From Leptothrix cholodnii SP-6 (GTDB lineage: Bacteria; Pseudomonadota; Gammaproteobacteria; Burkholderiales; Burkholderiaceae_C): a stretch of DNA of 64,000 bases. Positions 37,282-46,613 of the stretch are shown here, in pieces (position 1 is the first letter of the stretch; each line of letters starts with the position of its first letter). The position numbers and the translations under genes were made by a program. A model generated the notes under the pieces. That model was not told the DNA's origin. It was given only the letters and a program-made list of their open reading frames with translations, and ran no database searches. The stretch spans positions 1,178,001 to 1,242,000 of the forward strand of contig NC_010524.1 in the NCBI RefSeq assembly GCF_000019785.1, written 5' to 3'.

Positions 37282-39072
37282 TCATTCCAGAAGGCCGGCC
37301 ATCTCCAGGCCTTGTCGGCCTTCGGGGTGGCGGCAGTCGATCTCTTCGAACTCGTTGACCTTGTCGATCTCGGTGCCCATCGCGATGTTGGTGACCTTCT
37401 CGAGGATCACCTCCACCACCACCGGCACGCGGTATTGCTGCGCCATGGCCTGGGCCTCGATCAGCGCGGCCTCGATCTTCTCGGGGTCGGTCACGCGCAG
37501 CGACTTGCAGCCCAGGCCCTGCACGACGGCCTGGTGATCGACGCCGTAGCTCTGCAGCGCGGGGTCGTCGACGTTCTGATTCTCGAACGCCAGCTGCACG
37601 CAGTAGTCCATCTCGAAACCGCGTTGGCTCTGGCGGATCAGGCCGAGGTAGCTGTTGTTGACCAGCACCTGCACATAAGGCAGGCGGAACTGCGCGCCCA
37701 CCGCCAGCTCCTCGATCAGGAACTGGAAATCGTAGTCGCCCGACAGCCCGACCACCGTGCGTGTCGGGTCGGCCGCCACCACACCGAGCGCGGCAGGGAT
37801 GGTCCAGCCCAGCGGGCCGGCCTGGCCGCAGTTGATCCACTGGCGCGGCCCGTAGACATGCAGGAATTGCGCGCCGGCGATCTGTGACAGGCCGATGGTC
37901 GTGACGTAGATCGTGTCGCGCGGGAAGGCCTTGTTCATCTCCTCGTACACGCGCAGCGGCTTGATCGGCGTCTGCGTGTAGTGGGTCTTGCGGTGCATCA
38001 GCTGCTTGCGCTCGGCGCAGCGCTGGGCCCAGTCGCTGAAGTTGCGCAACTGGCTGGCGGCCTTGCGCTCACGCGCCACCTGCACGAAGAGTTCGAGTGC
38101 CGCTTTCGCATCGCTGACGATGCCGAAATCGGGCGTGAAGACGCGGCCGATCTGCGTGGGCTCGATGTCGACGTGCACGAAGGTGCGGCCCTTGCAATAG
38201 ACCTCGGTGCTGCCGGTGTGGCGGTTCGCCCAGCGGTTGCCGATGCCGAGCACGAAGTCGCTCGCCAGCATCGTCGCGTTGCCGTAGCGGTGGCTGGTCT
38301 GCAGGCCGCACATCCCGGCCATCAGCGGGTGGTCGTCGGGGATCGCGCCCCAGCCCATCAGCGTCGGAATCACCGGCACGCCCGTCAGCTCGGCAAACTC
38401 GACCAGCAGCGCGGCCGCGTCGGCGTTGATGATGCCGCCGCCGGCCACGATCAGCGGCTTGTGCGCGGCGGCCAGCATGTCGAGCGCACGCTCGATCTGG
38501 CGGCGCGTGGCGGCGGGCTTGTAGACCGGCAGCGGCTCGTAGGTGTCGATGTCGAACTCGATCTCGGCCATCTGCACGTCGAACGGCAGGTCGATCAGCA
38601 CGGGGCCCGGGCGGCCCGAGCGCATCAGGTGGAAGGCCTGCTGGAAGGCGCGCGGCACCAGCCCCGGCTCGCGCACCGTCACGCTCCATTTCGTGACCGG
38701 TTTGCTGATGCTCTCGATGTCGACGGCCTGGAAGTCTTCCTTGTAGAGCCGTGAGCGCGGCGCCTGGCCGGTGATGCACAGGATCGGGATGCTGTCGGCA
38801 ATGGCCGAATACAGGCCGGTGATCATGTCGGTGCCGGCCGGCCCGGAGGTGCCGATGCACACGCCGATGTTGCCGGCCCTGGCGCGGGTGTAGCCCTCGG
38901 CCATGTGCGAGGCGCCTTCGACGTGGCGGGCCAGGATGTGCGCGATCGACTGCCGCTCGCGCATCGCCGCATACAGCGGGTTGATCGCCGCACCCGGCAC
39001 GCCGAAGGCCTGGGAGATGCCTTCTTTCTCCATCACCAGCACGGCGGCCATTGCGGCCTTCATCTTTGCCAT
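37282..39072 (-). CDS. gcl: glyoxylate carboligase (tartronate-semialdehyde synthase)
   Basis: A 596-residue thiamine-diphosphate enzyme that joins two glyoxylates into tartronate semialdehyde and CO2. The N-terminal [18 protein letters not shown] shows the Val that, in Gcl, replaces the usual catalytic Glu of ThDP enzymes. The C-terminal ThDP/Mg region reads [15 protein letters not shown] then [13 protein letters not shown]. Three domains (about 1-170, 190-330, 360-560) match the family. It is the first gene of gcl-hyi-glxR-ttuD. Glyoxylate may come from purine breakdown, whose genes lie 3 kb to the right. Confidence 0.97.
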   Translation of the reverse strand: MAKMKAAMAAVLVMEKEGISQAFGVPGAAINPLYAAMRERQSIAHILARHVEGASHMAEGYTRARAGNIGVCIGTSGPAGTDMITGLYSAIADSIPILCITGQAPRSRLYKEDFQAVDIESISKPVTKWSVTVREPGLVPRAFQQAFHLMRSGRPGPVLIDLPFDVQMAEIEFDIDTYEPLPVYKPAATRRQIERALDMLAAAHKPLIVAGGGIINADAAALLVEFAELTGVPVIPTLMGWGAIPDDHPLMAGMCGLQTSHRYGNATMLASDFVLGIGNRWANRHTGSTEVYCKGRTFVHVDIEPTQIGRVFTPDFGIVSDAKAALELFVQVARERKAASQLRNFSDWAQRCAERKQLMHRKTHYTQTPIKPLRVYEEMNKAFPRDTIYVTTIGLSQIAGAQFLHVYGPRQWINCGQAGPLGWTIPAALGVVAADPTRTVVGLSGDYDFQFLIEELAVGAQFRLPYVQVLVNNSYLGLIRQSQRGFEMDYCVQLAFENQNVDDPALQSYGVDHQAVVQGLGCKSLRVTDPEKIEAALIEAQAMAQQYRVPVVVEVILEKVTNIAMGTEIDKVNEFEEIDCRHPEGRQGLEMAGLLE

Positions 39073-39197
39073 TGAGTGCTCCTTGTCTCGGTGCCCTCAT
39101 GGTCGTGGCGATGGCGTTTGCAGAGAACCCCAGTGAGCGAATCTCAGCTATTCCAGGCCGGAATGGCGTGGGTGCAGGTTCTCGCGCGGATTGACGA

Positions 39198-40064
39198 TCA
39201 ATCGCGCTCGCGCCGCTTGCCTCCGCCGTTCTTGCGCGGCTCCTCGTCGGCGCTGCGGTGGCATTCGACGCAGTTGGAGAAGTTGCGGATCCCTTCTTCC
39301 TCATGTTCTTCACGCACGTTGGCCAGCGTGTGCTCGTGGCAGCCGTAGCAGGTGTAGCGGCTGTAGTCGCTGTTGACGTGGCAGGTCACGCACTTGGCGT
39401 TGTGGTCGTCGTCGAGCAGGAACAGCTTGTCGTGGTCGAAGGTGGCAGGCTTCCAGCGCTGCTGCTCGTGGCACTGGCCGCAGTTGCCCTGGATCTGGCG
39501 GTGCAGGCTGTCGGTCGGTGCCTTGTGACAGCCCTCGCAGCGGTTCAGCACGGCCTTGGCCAGCAGGGCGTGATCGAAGGTGGCGGGTGTCCAGCCACCG
39601 GTTTCGTGGCATTGCGCGCAGCCCACGCTCAGGTCGCGGTGCACGTTGTTCGTCGGCGCCTTGTGGCAGCTCTCGCAGCGCTCGCGCGAGGCCACCTGCA
39701 GCAGCGTGTGCGAGAACGGCTTGCGCGCCCGGTGGGTGAGCTTGGGGCCGGCGTGATCGGTGTGGCAGGCGATGCAATCCTTCTCGATCAGGTCCTGATG
39801 GAACGAGACCTTGACGGCCGGGGTGGCCATTGCAACGCCTTTTGTCGTGCGCAGGCCGATGTCCGGCACCGCGTGGCAGGCCACGCAACGTTGCGAGTCG
39901 GCACCGCGCAGCGGCGCATGGCAGGCAAAGCAGTCGCCGGCCACATCGGCATGACCGGCCACCAGCGCACCGGGCGCCACCATCAGATGCGGGTAGATGA
40001 AGACCAGCGCCAGCAGCGCCAGCAGGTTGATCGAGATGAGGGCCAGCAGCCAGCGGCGTGTCAT
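39198..40064 (-). CDS. membrane-anchored ten-haem cytochrome c
   Basis: A 288-residue protein with one N-terminal membrane segment (about 5-28) that serves as anchor or uncleaved signal, and ten CxxCH haem motifs (CFACH, CVACH, CIACH, CESCH, CAQCH, CEGCH, CGQCH, CVTCH, CYGCH, CVECH) spaced roughly 15-35 residues apart. Repeats of the form CHKAPTNNVHRD ... CAQCHETGGWTPATFDHALLAK suggest internal duplication. The C-terminus is strongly basic (KNGGGKRRERD). It overlaps the upstream b-type membrane gene by 4 bp. With the reductase gene it probably forms a membrane-to-periplasm electron conduit. Donor and acceptor are unknown. Confidence 0.88.
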   Translation of the reverse strand: MTRRWLLALISINLLALLALVFIYPHLMVAPGALVAGHADVAGDCFACHAPLRGADSQRCVACHAVPDIGLRTTKGVAMATPAVKVSFHQDLIEKDCIACHTDHAGPKLTHRARKPFSHTLLQVASRERCESCHKAPTNNVHRDLSVGCAQCHETGGWTPATFDHALLAKAVLNRCEGCHKAPTDSLHRQIQGNCGQCHEQQRWKPATFDHDKLFLLDDDHNAKCVTCHVNSDYSRYTCYGCHEHTLANVREEHEEEGIRNFSNCVECHRSADEEPRKNGGGKRRERD

Positions 40065-40639
40065 TTCCAGCCCCAGAACAGGAACACCGCCACGATGTGC
40101 CCGAGTGCGAGCACGCCGAAGGCCAGCGTGATCGGGAAGTGCACCAGCCGCCACTTCTTGACCACGTCGAAGGTCAGGCTGTCCCAGTACATGCGGTCTT
40201 CGAGTTCGTCGGCCGACAGGCCTTGCTGGCGCAGCCGCTGGCGCGCCTCGTCGAGCCGGCGGCGTGAGCGTTCGAGCAGGTACTTGCCGGTCAGGCCGCT
40301 GCCGACGTTGACCAGCATCGCCACGATGGCCAGCCAGCCGAGGATGGCGTTGAAGTGGATGCCCGCGTGCACCAGGATCAGCAACGAGCCGAGCCAGGCC
40401 AGGTACTCATGCCTGCGTAACAACTGCATCGGCTGGCCGGAGCGGATCAGCTTGCGCTTGCGCAGCGAGTAGCGGAACGAGCCCAGGATCAGCAGCGTGC
40501 CCGCAATGCCCAGATAGCGCCCGATCCAGACCGCGTCCAACACGTGCAGCACGGCGTCGATCAACAGCGCCGCAACGACCAGCGCAACGAAGGCGAGGAC
40601 GGAGGGAAGGACTTCTCGGCGCAGCAGTCTGGCTTGCAT
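40061..40639 (-). CDS. small polytopic membrane protein, likely b-type cytochrome
   Basis: A 192-residue protein with about five hydrophobic segments. Histidines inside or next to membrane helices (RRHEYLAWLGSLLILVHAGIHF; WRLVHFPITLAF; LALGHIVAVFLFW) fit bis-His haem b ligation across the membrane. A charged amphipathic insert (RRRLDEARQRLRQQ) lies between helices. Its stop overlaps the start of the ten-haem cytochrome gene and its start lies 14 bp behind the reductase gene. Inferred role: quinone or reductase-to-cytochrome electron transfer. Family identity is not certain. Confidence 0.7.
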   Translation of the reverse strand: MQARLLRREVLPSVLAFVALVVAALLIDAVLHVLDAVWIGRYLGIAGTLLILGSFRYSLRKRKLIRSGQPMQLLRRHEYLAWLGSLLILVHAGIHFNAILGWLAIVAMLVNVGSGLTGKYLLERSRRRLDEARQRLRQQGLSADELEDRMYWDSLTFDVVKKWRLVHFPITLAFGVLALGHIVAVFLFWGWK

Positions 40640-40653
40640 GGTGGGGTTCGTGG

Positions 40654-41892
40654 TCAGGCTTCGAGCACCAGGGCCGAGCCCGGTGTGCCGACGCACAGCA
40701 GGCAGTGGCCCGGTTTCACGTCATGGTCGGGCTGGCGCGCGTAACGCACCGAGCCCGACAGCAGTTTCGTCTCGCAACTGCCGCAGCCGCCGGAGCGGCA
40801 GCCCGCCTCGACAGCCAGGCCGTGGCGTTCGGCGAAGTCGAGCAGGCTGGCGTCCGCGCCATTCCACACCAGCGTGCGGCCACTGCGCTGAAATGCCACC
40901 TCGACCGGCTCGGCGAACTCGGCCTCGGCCTCTCGGGTCTGCGCGTCGCCGAGTCGCACCGAGGCAGGCCCGAAGGCCTCGAAGTGGATGTCCTGCCTGG
41001 GCACGCCCCACGTCACCAGCGCCGGCACCAGGCTCTCCATCAACGCCGGCGGTCCGCAGACGTAGAAGCCGTGGCGGCCGTGTGGCAGCGTGCGCCGCAG
41101 GAGCTCGACGTCGACGTGCCCGCGATGCTGATAGTCGCGCCCGGCCACGTCGTTCGGGCCCGGGCGGCTGTAGACCACGTGCAGATGCAGGCGTGCATGG
41201 TCCTGCGCCAGCTGTTCGAGCACGGCCTTGAAGGCGTGTTCGTCGCTGTTGCGCAGGCCGTAGAACAGGTGCACGTCGCGCTGCGGCTGTTCGGTCACGC
41301 ACCAGCGCAGCATGCTCATCATCGGCGTGATGCCGATGCCACCGCCGATCAGCACCGCCGGCACGCTGGCATCGGCGTCGATGAAGAAATGACCCGACGG
41401 CGCCTTGACCTTGAGCACGTCACCGACTTGCACCCGCTCGTGGAAGTGATTCGACGACAGGCCCGGCGCCCACTCGGGGTGATCCGGCGGCGCGGCCACG
41501 CGTTTGATGGTGATGCGGTGGTGCGCCGGGTCGGGTGCGTCCGACAGCGAGTAGCAGCGGGTGATTGCGCGCGCATCGGCGCCGTTGTCAGGCACCTGCA
41601 GAGAAAAGGTCAGGAACTGGCCGGGCTTGAACGGTGCCAGTGGCCCACCGTCGACGGGCGCGAGGTAGAACGAACACTGGCTGTGCGCGCGGTCCTCGAA
41701 CTCGCGCCGCGTGACGCGGAATTCGCGCCAGCGCGCGGCCGCCAATTGCGCCTCGGGCACGGTGGCATCGCCGGCACCTTGCGACGTCGTCGCTGGCTTG
41801 CGGCTGTGCCGCCAGACCGCGAAACCGATGCCCAGCGCCAACTGAAGCAGCAGTGCCGCGGTGATCCAGGCCAGTAGCAGCGGGGCGGTCAT
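40654..41892 (-). CDS. membrane-anchored FAD/NAD(P)H reductase with C-terminal 2Fe-2S domain
   Basis: A 412-residue flavodoxin/ferredoxin-reductase-like protein. One N-terminal membrane helix (about 3-26) is followed by an FAD-binding barrel (about 50-160, ITRCYSLSDAPD as the RxYS flavin motif), an NAD(P) domain (about 165-290; IGGGIGITPMMSMLRW and FYVCGPPALMESL), and a plant-type [2Fe-2S] domain (about 325-412; CRSGGCGSC then CLLC). It would pass electrons from NAD(P)H to the b-type partner and on to the cytochrome. Start ATG at 41892 is chosen for the anchor. A perfect FNR-type box lies 93 bp upstream. Confidence 0.9.
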   Translation of the reverse strand: MTAPLLLAWITAALLLQLALGIGFAVWRHSRKPATTSQGAGDATVPEAQLAAARWREFRVTRREFEDRAHSQCSFYLAPVDGGPLAPFKPGQFLTFSLQVPDNGADARAITRCYSLSDAPDPAHHRITIKRVAAPPDHPEWAPGLSSNHFHERVQVGDVLKVKAPSGHFFIDADASVPAVLIGGGIGITPMMSMLRWCVTEQPQRDVHLFYGLRNSDEHAFKAVLEQLAQDHARLHLHVVYSRPGPNDVAGRDYQHRGHVDVELLRRTLPHGRHGFYVCGPPALMESLVPALVTWGVPRQDIHFEAFGPASVRLGDAQTREAEAEFAEPVEVAFQRSGRTLVWNGADASLLDFAERHGLAVEAGCRSGGCGSCETKLLSGSVRYARQPDHDVKPGHCLLCVGTPGSALVLEA

Positions 41893-41984
41893 GAGGTCAG
41901 GGGTGGTGCGGTTGGATCGGCTCGCCACCGTGGCTGCCGATCGAGTCGATGCGGATCATTGTCAGGGCCGTCCCACCCGTGACA

Positions 41985-41998
41985 TTGATGCGCATCAA
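41985..41998 (-). promoter_or_regulatory. FNR/ANR-type binding box
   Basis: TTGATGCGCATCAA matches the FNR consensus TTGAT-N4-ATCAA exactly and is itself palindromic. A possible -10 (AATGAT on the minus strand, 41960-41955) lies about 34 bp from its centre, close to class II FNR geometry. It should induce the reductase/b-cytochrome/ten-haem operon when oxygen is low. In the 195-bp gap (41893-42087) I see nothing else. Confidence 0.75.
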
Positions 41999-42087
41999 CC
42001 CTGGCCGGGCGCAGAGATCGGCCAGACCGCCATCCGAGCCCGTGCTAACCGATCGTTAACCTGCCGACGACTTGGCGTGCGGTCGCG

Positions 42088-43452
42088 TCAGGCGTTGACC
42101 AGCTCCGCCGCCAGCCGGTTGTGCCGCTCGATCAGCACCGGCAGTTCCAGCGTCGTGATGCGCCCGTCGCGCACCACCACGCGGCCGTTGACGATGCTGT
42201 GCTTCACGCGCGGCACGTGGCAGAAGAACAGCGCGGCCAGTGGGTCGTGGTGCGCACCGGCCAGGCCGATGTCGTCGAGCGGGATCGTCACGATGTCGGC
42301 GCTCATGCCCGGCGCGAGCGCGCCGATGTCGTCGCGGTTGAGCACCGCGGCGCCGCCCCGCGTGGCGATCTCGAGCACCTCGCGCGCGGTCAATGCACTC
42401 GGTCCCTTGACCGGGCCGTGCGCCACGCGTTGCAGCAGCAGCGCGAGCCGCGCCTCGCCGAGCATGTGGCCGCTGTCGTTGCTGGCCGAGCCGTCGACCG
42501 CGATCGACACCGGCACGCCCGCATCGCGCATGGCACGGATCGGCGCGATGCCCGAGGCGAGTCGCATGTTGGATCCCGGGCAGTGCGACACCCCCGTGCC
42601 GGTGCGCGCAAACAGGGCGATGCCGGCTTCGTCGAGCTTGACGCAGTGGGCGTGCCAGACGTCGCGGCCGACCCAGCCGAGCTGCTCGGCATATTCGGCC
42701 GGCGTGCAGTTGAACTTCTCACGCGTGTAGGCGATGTCGTTGTCGTTTTCGGCCAGGTGGGTGTGCAGCGAGACACCGTGTTCGCGCGCCAGCACCGCCG
42801 CATCGCGCATCAGCTCGCGGCTGACCGAAAACGGCGAGCACGGCGCCACCACGATGCGCTGCATCGCGTGGCGCGCCGGGTCGTGCCAGCGCTCGATCAG
42901 GCGCTGGGTCTCGCGCAGGATGGCGGGCTCGCTCTCGACCACGCCGTCGGGCGGCAGGCCGCCTTGCGACTGGCCCACGCTCATCGAGCCGCGTGCGGCG
43001 TGGAAACGCATGCCGATTTGCGCGGCGGCTTCGATGCTGTCGTCGAGCCGCACGCTGTTGGGGAAGATGTAGAGGTGGTCGCTGCTGGTGGTGCAGCCCG
43101 ACAGCAGCAGCTCGGCCATCGCGGTCTGGGTCGACACGTGCACCATTTCGGGCGTCAGGTGCGACCAGATCGGGTAGAGCGTCTGCAGCCAGCCGAACAG
43201 CTCGCAATCCTGCGCTGGGCGGATCACGCGCGTGAGCGTCTGGTACATGTGGTGGTGCGTGTTCACCAGGCCGGGGATGACGACCTGATCGCGTGCGTCG
43301 ATCACCTCGTCGGCGGTCTGCGGCAGTTCGGCGCTGGCGCCGACCGCCTCGATCACGCCGTCGCGGGCGAAGACGGCGCCGTCGGCGATCTCGCGCCGCT
43401 GGGCGTCCATCGTCACCAGCAGGCGCGCGTTGTGGATCAACAGTGTCGTCAT
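42088..43452 (-). CDS. 8-oxoguanine deaminase-type amidohydrolase
   Basis: A 454-residue metal-dependent amidohydrolase of the TrzA/AtzB/8-oxoguanine deaminase branch. Metal ligands: VNTHHHMYQ, HTHLAEND, HAHCVKLDE and the Asp in VAVDGSASNDSG-like IAVDGSASND. Length (~450) and neighbours (purine permease, urate hydroxylase) fit a deaminase of guanine or 8-oxoguanine, giving xanthine or urate. Start ATG at 43452 with GGAGGTCC. It follows the permease gene past a hairpin terminator. Other substrates such as triazines cannot be excluded by sequence alone. Confidence 0.86.
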   Translation of the reverse strand: MTTLLIHNARLLVTMDAQRREIADGAVFARDGVIEAVGASAELPQTADEVIDARDQVVIPGLVNTHHHMYQTLTRVIRPAQDCELFGWLQTLYPIWSHLTPEMVHVSTQTAMAELLLSGCTTSSDHLYIFPNSVRLDDSIEAAAQIGMRFHAARGSMSVGQSQGGLPPDGVVESEPAILRETQRLIERWHDPARHAMQRIVVAPCSPFSVSRELMRDAAVLAREHGVSLHTHLAENDNDIAYTREKFNCTPAEYAEQLGWVGRDVWHAHCVKLDEAGIALFARTGTGVSHCPGSNMRLASGIAPIRAMRDAGVPVSIAVDGSASNDSGHMLGEARLALLLQRVAHGPVKGPSALTAREVLEIATRGGAAVLNRDDIGALAPGMSADIVTIPLDDIGLAGAHHDPLAALFFCHVPRVKHSIVNGRVVVRDGRITTLELPVLIERHNRLAAELVNA

Positions 43453-43484
43453 GTGGACCTCCCGATCGACTCGAAACAGAAAAC

Positions 43485-43520
43485 AAAAAAGGGCCGGACT
43501 GCTTGGGTGCAGGCCGGCCC
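43485..43520 (-). terminator. terminator between the purine permease and deaminase genes
   Basis: On the minus strand a stem GGGCCGG / CCGGCCC is followed by TTTTTTGTTTT (opposite 43490-43481). It lies 24 bp after the permease stop and 32 bp before the deaminase ATG, so it should limit read-through. Confidence 0.75.
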
Positions 43521-43543
43521 AACTGACTTGAAATTCTTGCAGG

Positions 43544-45016
43544 TCAGTGCCCGCCTTCGGCCTGCATCGCGGCGTGGCGCGCTTGGGCTTCACTGCTGTC
43601 CTGATTGAGCGAGGCGCCATTGAAGAACATGTTGAGCAGCACCGCGCTGATCGTGGTCAGCAGGATGCCCGATTCCAGCAGCGGGTGCAGGCTGTGCGCC
43701 ATGTGCTGGGTCCAGGCCGGCGCCACCAGCGGGATCATGCCGGCGCTGATCGACACCGCCACGATGTAGAGGTTGTTCTTGTTGGTCTTGTAGTCGACCC
43801 CCGCCAGGATGCGGATGCCGGTGGCCGCCACCATGCCGAACATCACCAGCCCGGCGCCGCCCAGCACGAACTGCGGCAGCGACTCGACCAGCGCGGCCAT
43901 CTTCGGGATCAGCCCGAGCACGATCAGGATGATGCCGCCGGCCACGCAGACGAAGCGGCTGCGCACGCCGGTGACGCCGACCAGGCCGACGTTCTGCGAG
44001 AAGCTGGTGTACGGGAAGGTGTTGAAGATGCCGCCGATCAGCGTGCCCAGGCCGTCGGTGCGCAGGCCGGCGGTCAGGCTCTGTTGCGTCAGCTTGCGGC
44101 CGGTGAGATCACTCAGCGCGAGGAACATGCCGGTCGATTCGATGAAGGTGACGATCATCACCAGCACCATGGTGGCGATCAGCACCGGGTCGAAGGTGGG
44201 CATGCCGAACGAGAAGGGCAGCACCAGGTCGAACCAGTGCGCGCTCGCCACCTTGCCGAACGTCATCTTGCCGAGCGCGGCGGCGACGATGCCGCCGATC
44301 ACGATGCCCAGCAGCACCGAGATGTTGGCGATGAAGCCGCGGCCGTACTTGGCGATCAGCATGATCGCGGCCAGCACGAACAGCGCGATGGCCAGGTTGT
44401 CGAGCGCGGCGTAGTTGGGGTTGGCGACCATCGGTGTCGGCCCGAACGGCAGCGCTGTGCCGGCCGCCTTGGCGTTGGCGACGGCCTGCAGGTGGGCCGG
44501 GTCGGGGATCTTGGCCATGAAGGCCGGCCCGCCCATCGCCCAGCCGATGCCCACGCGCATGAGGCTGACGCCGATCACCGCGATGATGGTGCCGGTGACG
44601 ACCGGCGGAAAGAAGCGCAGCATGCGGCTCGCCAGCGGCGCGATGAAGATGCCGATCACGCCCGCGGCGATGATGGCGCCGAAGATCGCCCGCGCCCCGT
44701 CCAGGCCCGGCACCGCCTCGGCCATCGCCACCATCGGGCCGACTGCCGCAAACGTCACGCCCATCATCACCGGCAGGCGGATGCCGAACCACTGCGTCAC
44801 GCCCAGCGACTGGATCAGCGTGACGATGCCGCAGCAGAACAGGTCGGCCGAGATCAGCAGCGCCACCTGCTCGGGGCTGAGCTTGAGCGCGCGGCCGACG
44901 ATCAGCGGCACCGCGATGGCGCCGGCGTACATCACCAGCACGTGCTGGAAGCCGAGCGCGGCAAGGCGCGGGGTCGGGATCTTCTCGTCCACCGGGTGGA
45001 CCGTGGTGTCACTCAT
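43544..45016 (-). CDS. NCS2 family purine/pyrimidine permease
   Basis: A 490-residue permease with about 14 hydrophobic segments. NCS2 markers: LGFQHVLVMYAGAIAVPLIVG at the N-terminus, a QSLGVTQWFGIRLPVMMG stretch, FIESTGMFLALSDLTGR with the conserved Glu, and NTFPYTSFSQNVGLVGVTGV with the second substrate-site region. It imports xanthine, urate or another nucleobase by proton or sodium symport. Nearby PuuD and the deaminase favour a purine. The start is ATG at 45016; the longer frame would add an unstructured leader. Confidence 0.93.
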   Translation of the reverse strand: MSDTTVHPVDEKIPTPRLAALGFQHVLVMYAGAIAVPLIVGRALKLSPEQVALLISADLFCCGIVTLIQSLGVTQWFGIRLPVMMGVTFAAVGPMVAMAEAVPGLDGARAIFGAIIAAGVIGIFIAPLASRMLRFFPPVVTGTIIAVIGVSLMRVGIGWAMGGPAFMAKIPDPAHLQAVANAKAAGTALPFGPTPMVANPNYAALDNLAIALFVLAAIMLIAKYGRGFIANISVLLGIVIGGIVAAALGKMTFGKVASAHWFDLVLPFSFGMPTFDPVLIATMVLVMIVTFIESTGMFLALSDLTGRKLTQQSLTAGLRTDGLGTLIGGIFNTFPYTSFSQNVGLVGVTGVRSRFVCVAGGIILIVLGLIPKMAALVESLPQFVLGGAGLVMFGMVAATGIRILAGVDYKTNKNNLYIVAVSISAGMIPLVAPAWTQHMAHSLHPLLESGILLTTISAVLLNMFFNGASLNQDSSEAQARHAAMQAEGGH

Positions 45017-45096
45017 GGCATCTTTCCTTCGGTTGCTGGCGGCGGTCGTTGACCTGCTCTGCGGCAGTGGACCGTGTTTCCCTGGGACTGGCCTTT

Positions 45097-45109
45097 GCAC
45101 GATTCGTGC
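45097..45109. promoter_or_regulatory. palindrome upstream of the purine permease
   Basis: GCACGA-T-TCGTGC, a perfect 6-bp inverted repeat 80 bp before the permease ATG, in the gap behind puuD. It is a possible regulator site; no matching protein is in the window. Confidence 0.3.
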
Positions 45110-45139
45110 GAGGTTCGGTGCGGCGTGGTTGCGCGTCGG

Positions 45140-46360
45140 TCAATGCAAGGGCGCACCGGCGTCGAACCAGCGCCGGATCAGCGTGCGTTCGGCGTCGGTG
45201 ATGCCGGTGGCGTTGTTCATCGGCATCAGCTTGAGCACCGCCGCCTGCTGGTAGAGCGCCTGGGCGTGGCGGCCGATCAGCGCGGGCGTGTGCAGCGCGA
45301 TGCCCTTGCTGGCGAGCTGGGCGTTGTGGCACATCACGCAGCGCTGTTCGAGCACACCCTGCAGTTCGGCAAAACGCACCGGCGAGGCGGCGGCGCTGCG
45401 CGCCTCGGTGTTGGGCGACACCGACGACGGCGTGGGCGCCAGCCCGATCGCCAGGCCCAGCAGCGTCAGCGTGCCGACCGTGGCGTGCTGCCAGGGCGCA
45501 CGCTGTCCCTGCACCAGCGCCTTGTGGCGGGCCACGAAGCTGTGCCGGATCAGTGCGCCCGCCAGCATCAGCAGCACCAGCACCAGCCAGTTCTGCTCGT
45601 CCGAATGGAGCCAGCCGTAGTGGTTGGACAGCATCGCCACCAGCACCGGCAGCGTGAAGTAGGTGTTGTGCACGCTGCGCTGCTTGGCGCGCTGGCCGTG
45701 CACCGGGTCGACCGCGACGCCGGCCTTCATCTGCGCGATCACCTTGCGCTGGCCGGGGATGATCCAGAAGAACACGTTGCCGCTCATCGTGGTGGCCAGC
45801 ATCGCGCCCACCAGCAGGAAGGCCGCGCGGCCGGCGAACAGCTGGCAGGCCAGCCACGAGGCGAACACCACGAAGGCGAACACCCCGGCGCCGACGATCA
45901 GGTCGCCGTTCTTCCTCTGGCCGAAGGCGCGGCAGATGCCGTCGTAGACCAGCCAGAACGCCGCCAGGAAACCGAGCGCTGCCGTGATGGCCGCGGCGGG
46001 CGACCAGTCGAACACGCTCCTGTCGACCAGGAAGGTGCCGGCGTTGAACAGGTAGAGCACCGTGAACAGGCCGAAGCCCGTGAGCCAGGTGCTGTAGCTT
46101 TCCCAGTAGAACCAGTGCAGGTTCTCGGGCAGCGCCTTGGGCGCGACCAGGTACTTCTGCGGGTGGTAGAAACCGCCGCCGTGCACCGCCCACAGCTCGC
46201 CGCCGACGCCCTTGGCGCGCAGGTCCGGCGCGCTGGGCGGCGTCAGGCTGTTGTCGAGAAAGACGAAGTAGAACGACGAGCCGATCCAGGCGATCGCCGT
46301 GATCACGTGGGCCCAGCGCAGCAGCAGGTTGGCCCAGTCGAGCAGGTAGGTGGTGTCCAT
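45140..46360 (-). CDS. puuD: urate hydroxylase PuuD (membrane domain plus cytochrome c domain)
   Basis: A 406-residue protein. The N-terminal ~290 residues form a membrane domain with about eight helices, starting LLRWAHVITAIAWIGSSFYFVFLD with conserved His and Trp. The C-terminal cytochrome c domain carries one haem motif, CVMCH (about 340), and a later methionine-rich segment (LKLMPMNNATG) likely supplying the axial Met. PuuD oxidises urate to 5-hydroxyisourate while passing electrons to the respiratory chain. Gene order PuuD-permease-deaminase supports a purine catabolic operon. Confidence 0.94.
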   Translation of the reverse strand: MDTTYLLDWANLLLRWAHVITAIAWIGSSFYFVFLDNSLTPPSAPDLRAKGVGGELWAVHGGGFYHPQKYLVAPKALPENLHWFYWESYSTWLTGFGLFTVLYLFNAGTFLVDRSVFDWSPAAAITAALGFLAAFWLVYDGICRAFGQRKNGDLIVGAGVFAFVVFASWLACQLFAGRAAFLLVGAMLATTMSGNVFFWIIPGQRKVIAQMKAGVAVDPVHGQRAKQRSVHNTYFTLPVLVAMLSNHYGWLHSDEQNWLVLVLLMLAGALIRHSFVARHKALVQGQRAPWQHATVGTLTLLGLAIGLAPTPSSVSPNTEARSAAASPVRFAELQGVLEQRCVMCHNAQLASKGIALHTPALIGRHAQALYQQAAVLKLMPMNNATGITDAERTLIRRWFDAGAPLH

Positions 46361-46508
46361 CGCATCCTCATGAAGGGCGGAAGGCGCGGCCGTTCGGGCT
46401 GCACCTTCCCCTCACCACAGCGGGCTCTGTGAGGAGTCAACATCGCGACCACACGGGCGCCGGCCGGATCGGCCGATGCCCGCGGGGCTCCGCGGCGACG
46501 TGACCAAA

Positions 46509-46518
46509 GTGTATACAC
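46509..46518. promoter_or_regulatory. TGTATACA-type palindrome upstream of puuD
   Basis: GTGTATACAC, a perfect 10-bp palindrome about 150 bp before the puuD ATG. TGTATACA cores are common in GntR-family operators. The 253-bp gap between puuD and the AEC gene holds no other clear signal. Confidence 0.35.
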
Positions 46519-46613
46519 AACGGTGTGCGATGCTGAATGCGGGATAACCCGGCGCGGCCCGACGCGGCCCGGCCCGACGCGGCGTCAAGGCCGCCTGTGC
46601 GCTGCGGGCCGGC

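Noticed and set aside
39190..39202. ATTGA-CGA-TCAAT as another FNR site before gcl
   Set aside because: Spacing between half-sites is 3 rather than 4 and it overlaps the end of the cytochrome gene, so the match is not convincing.
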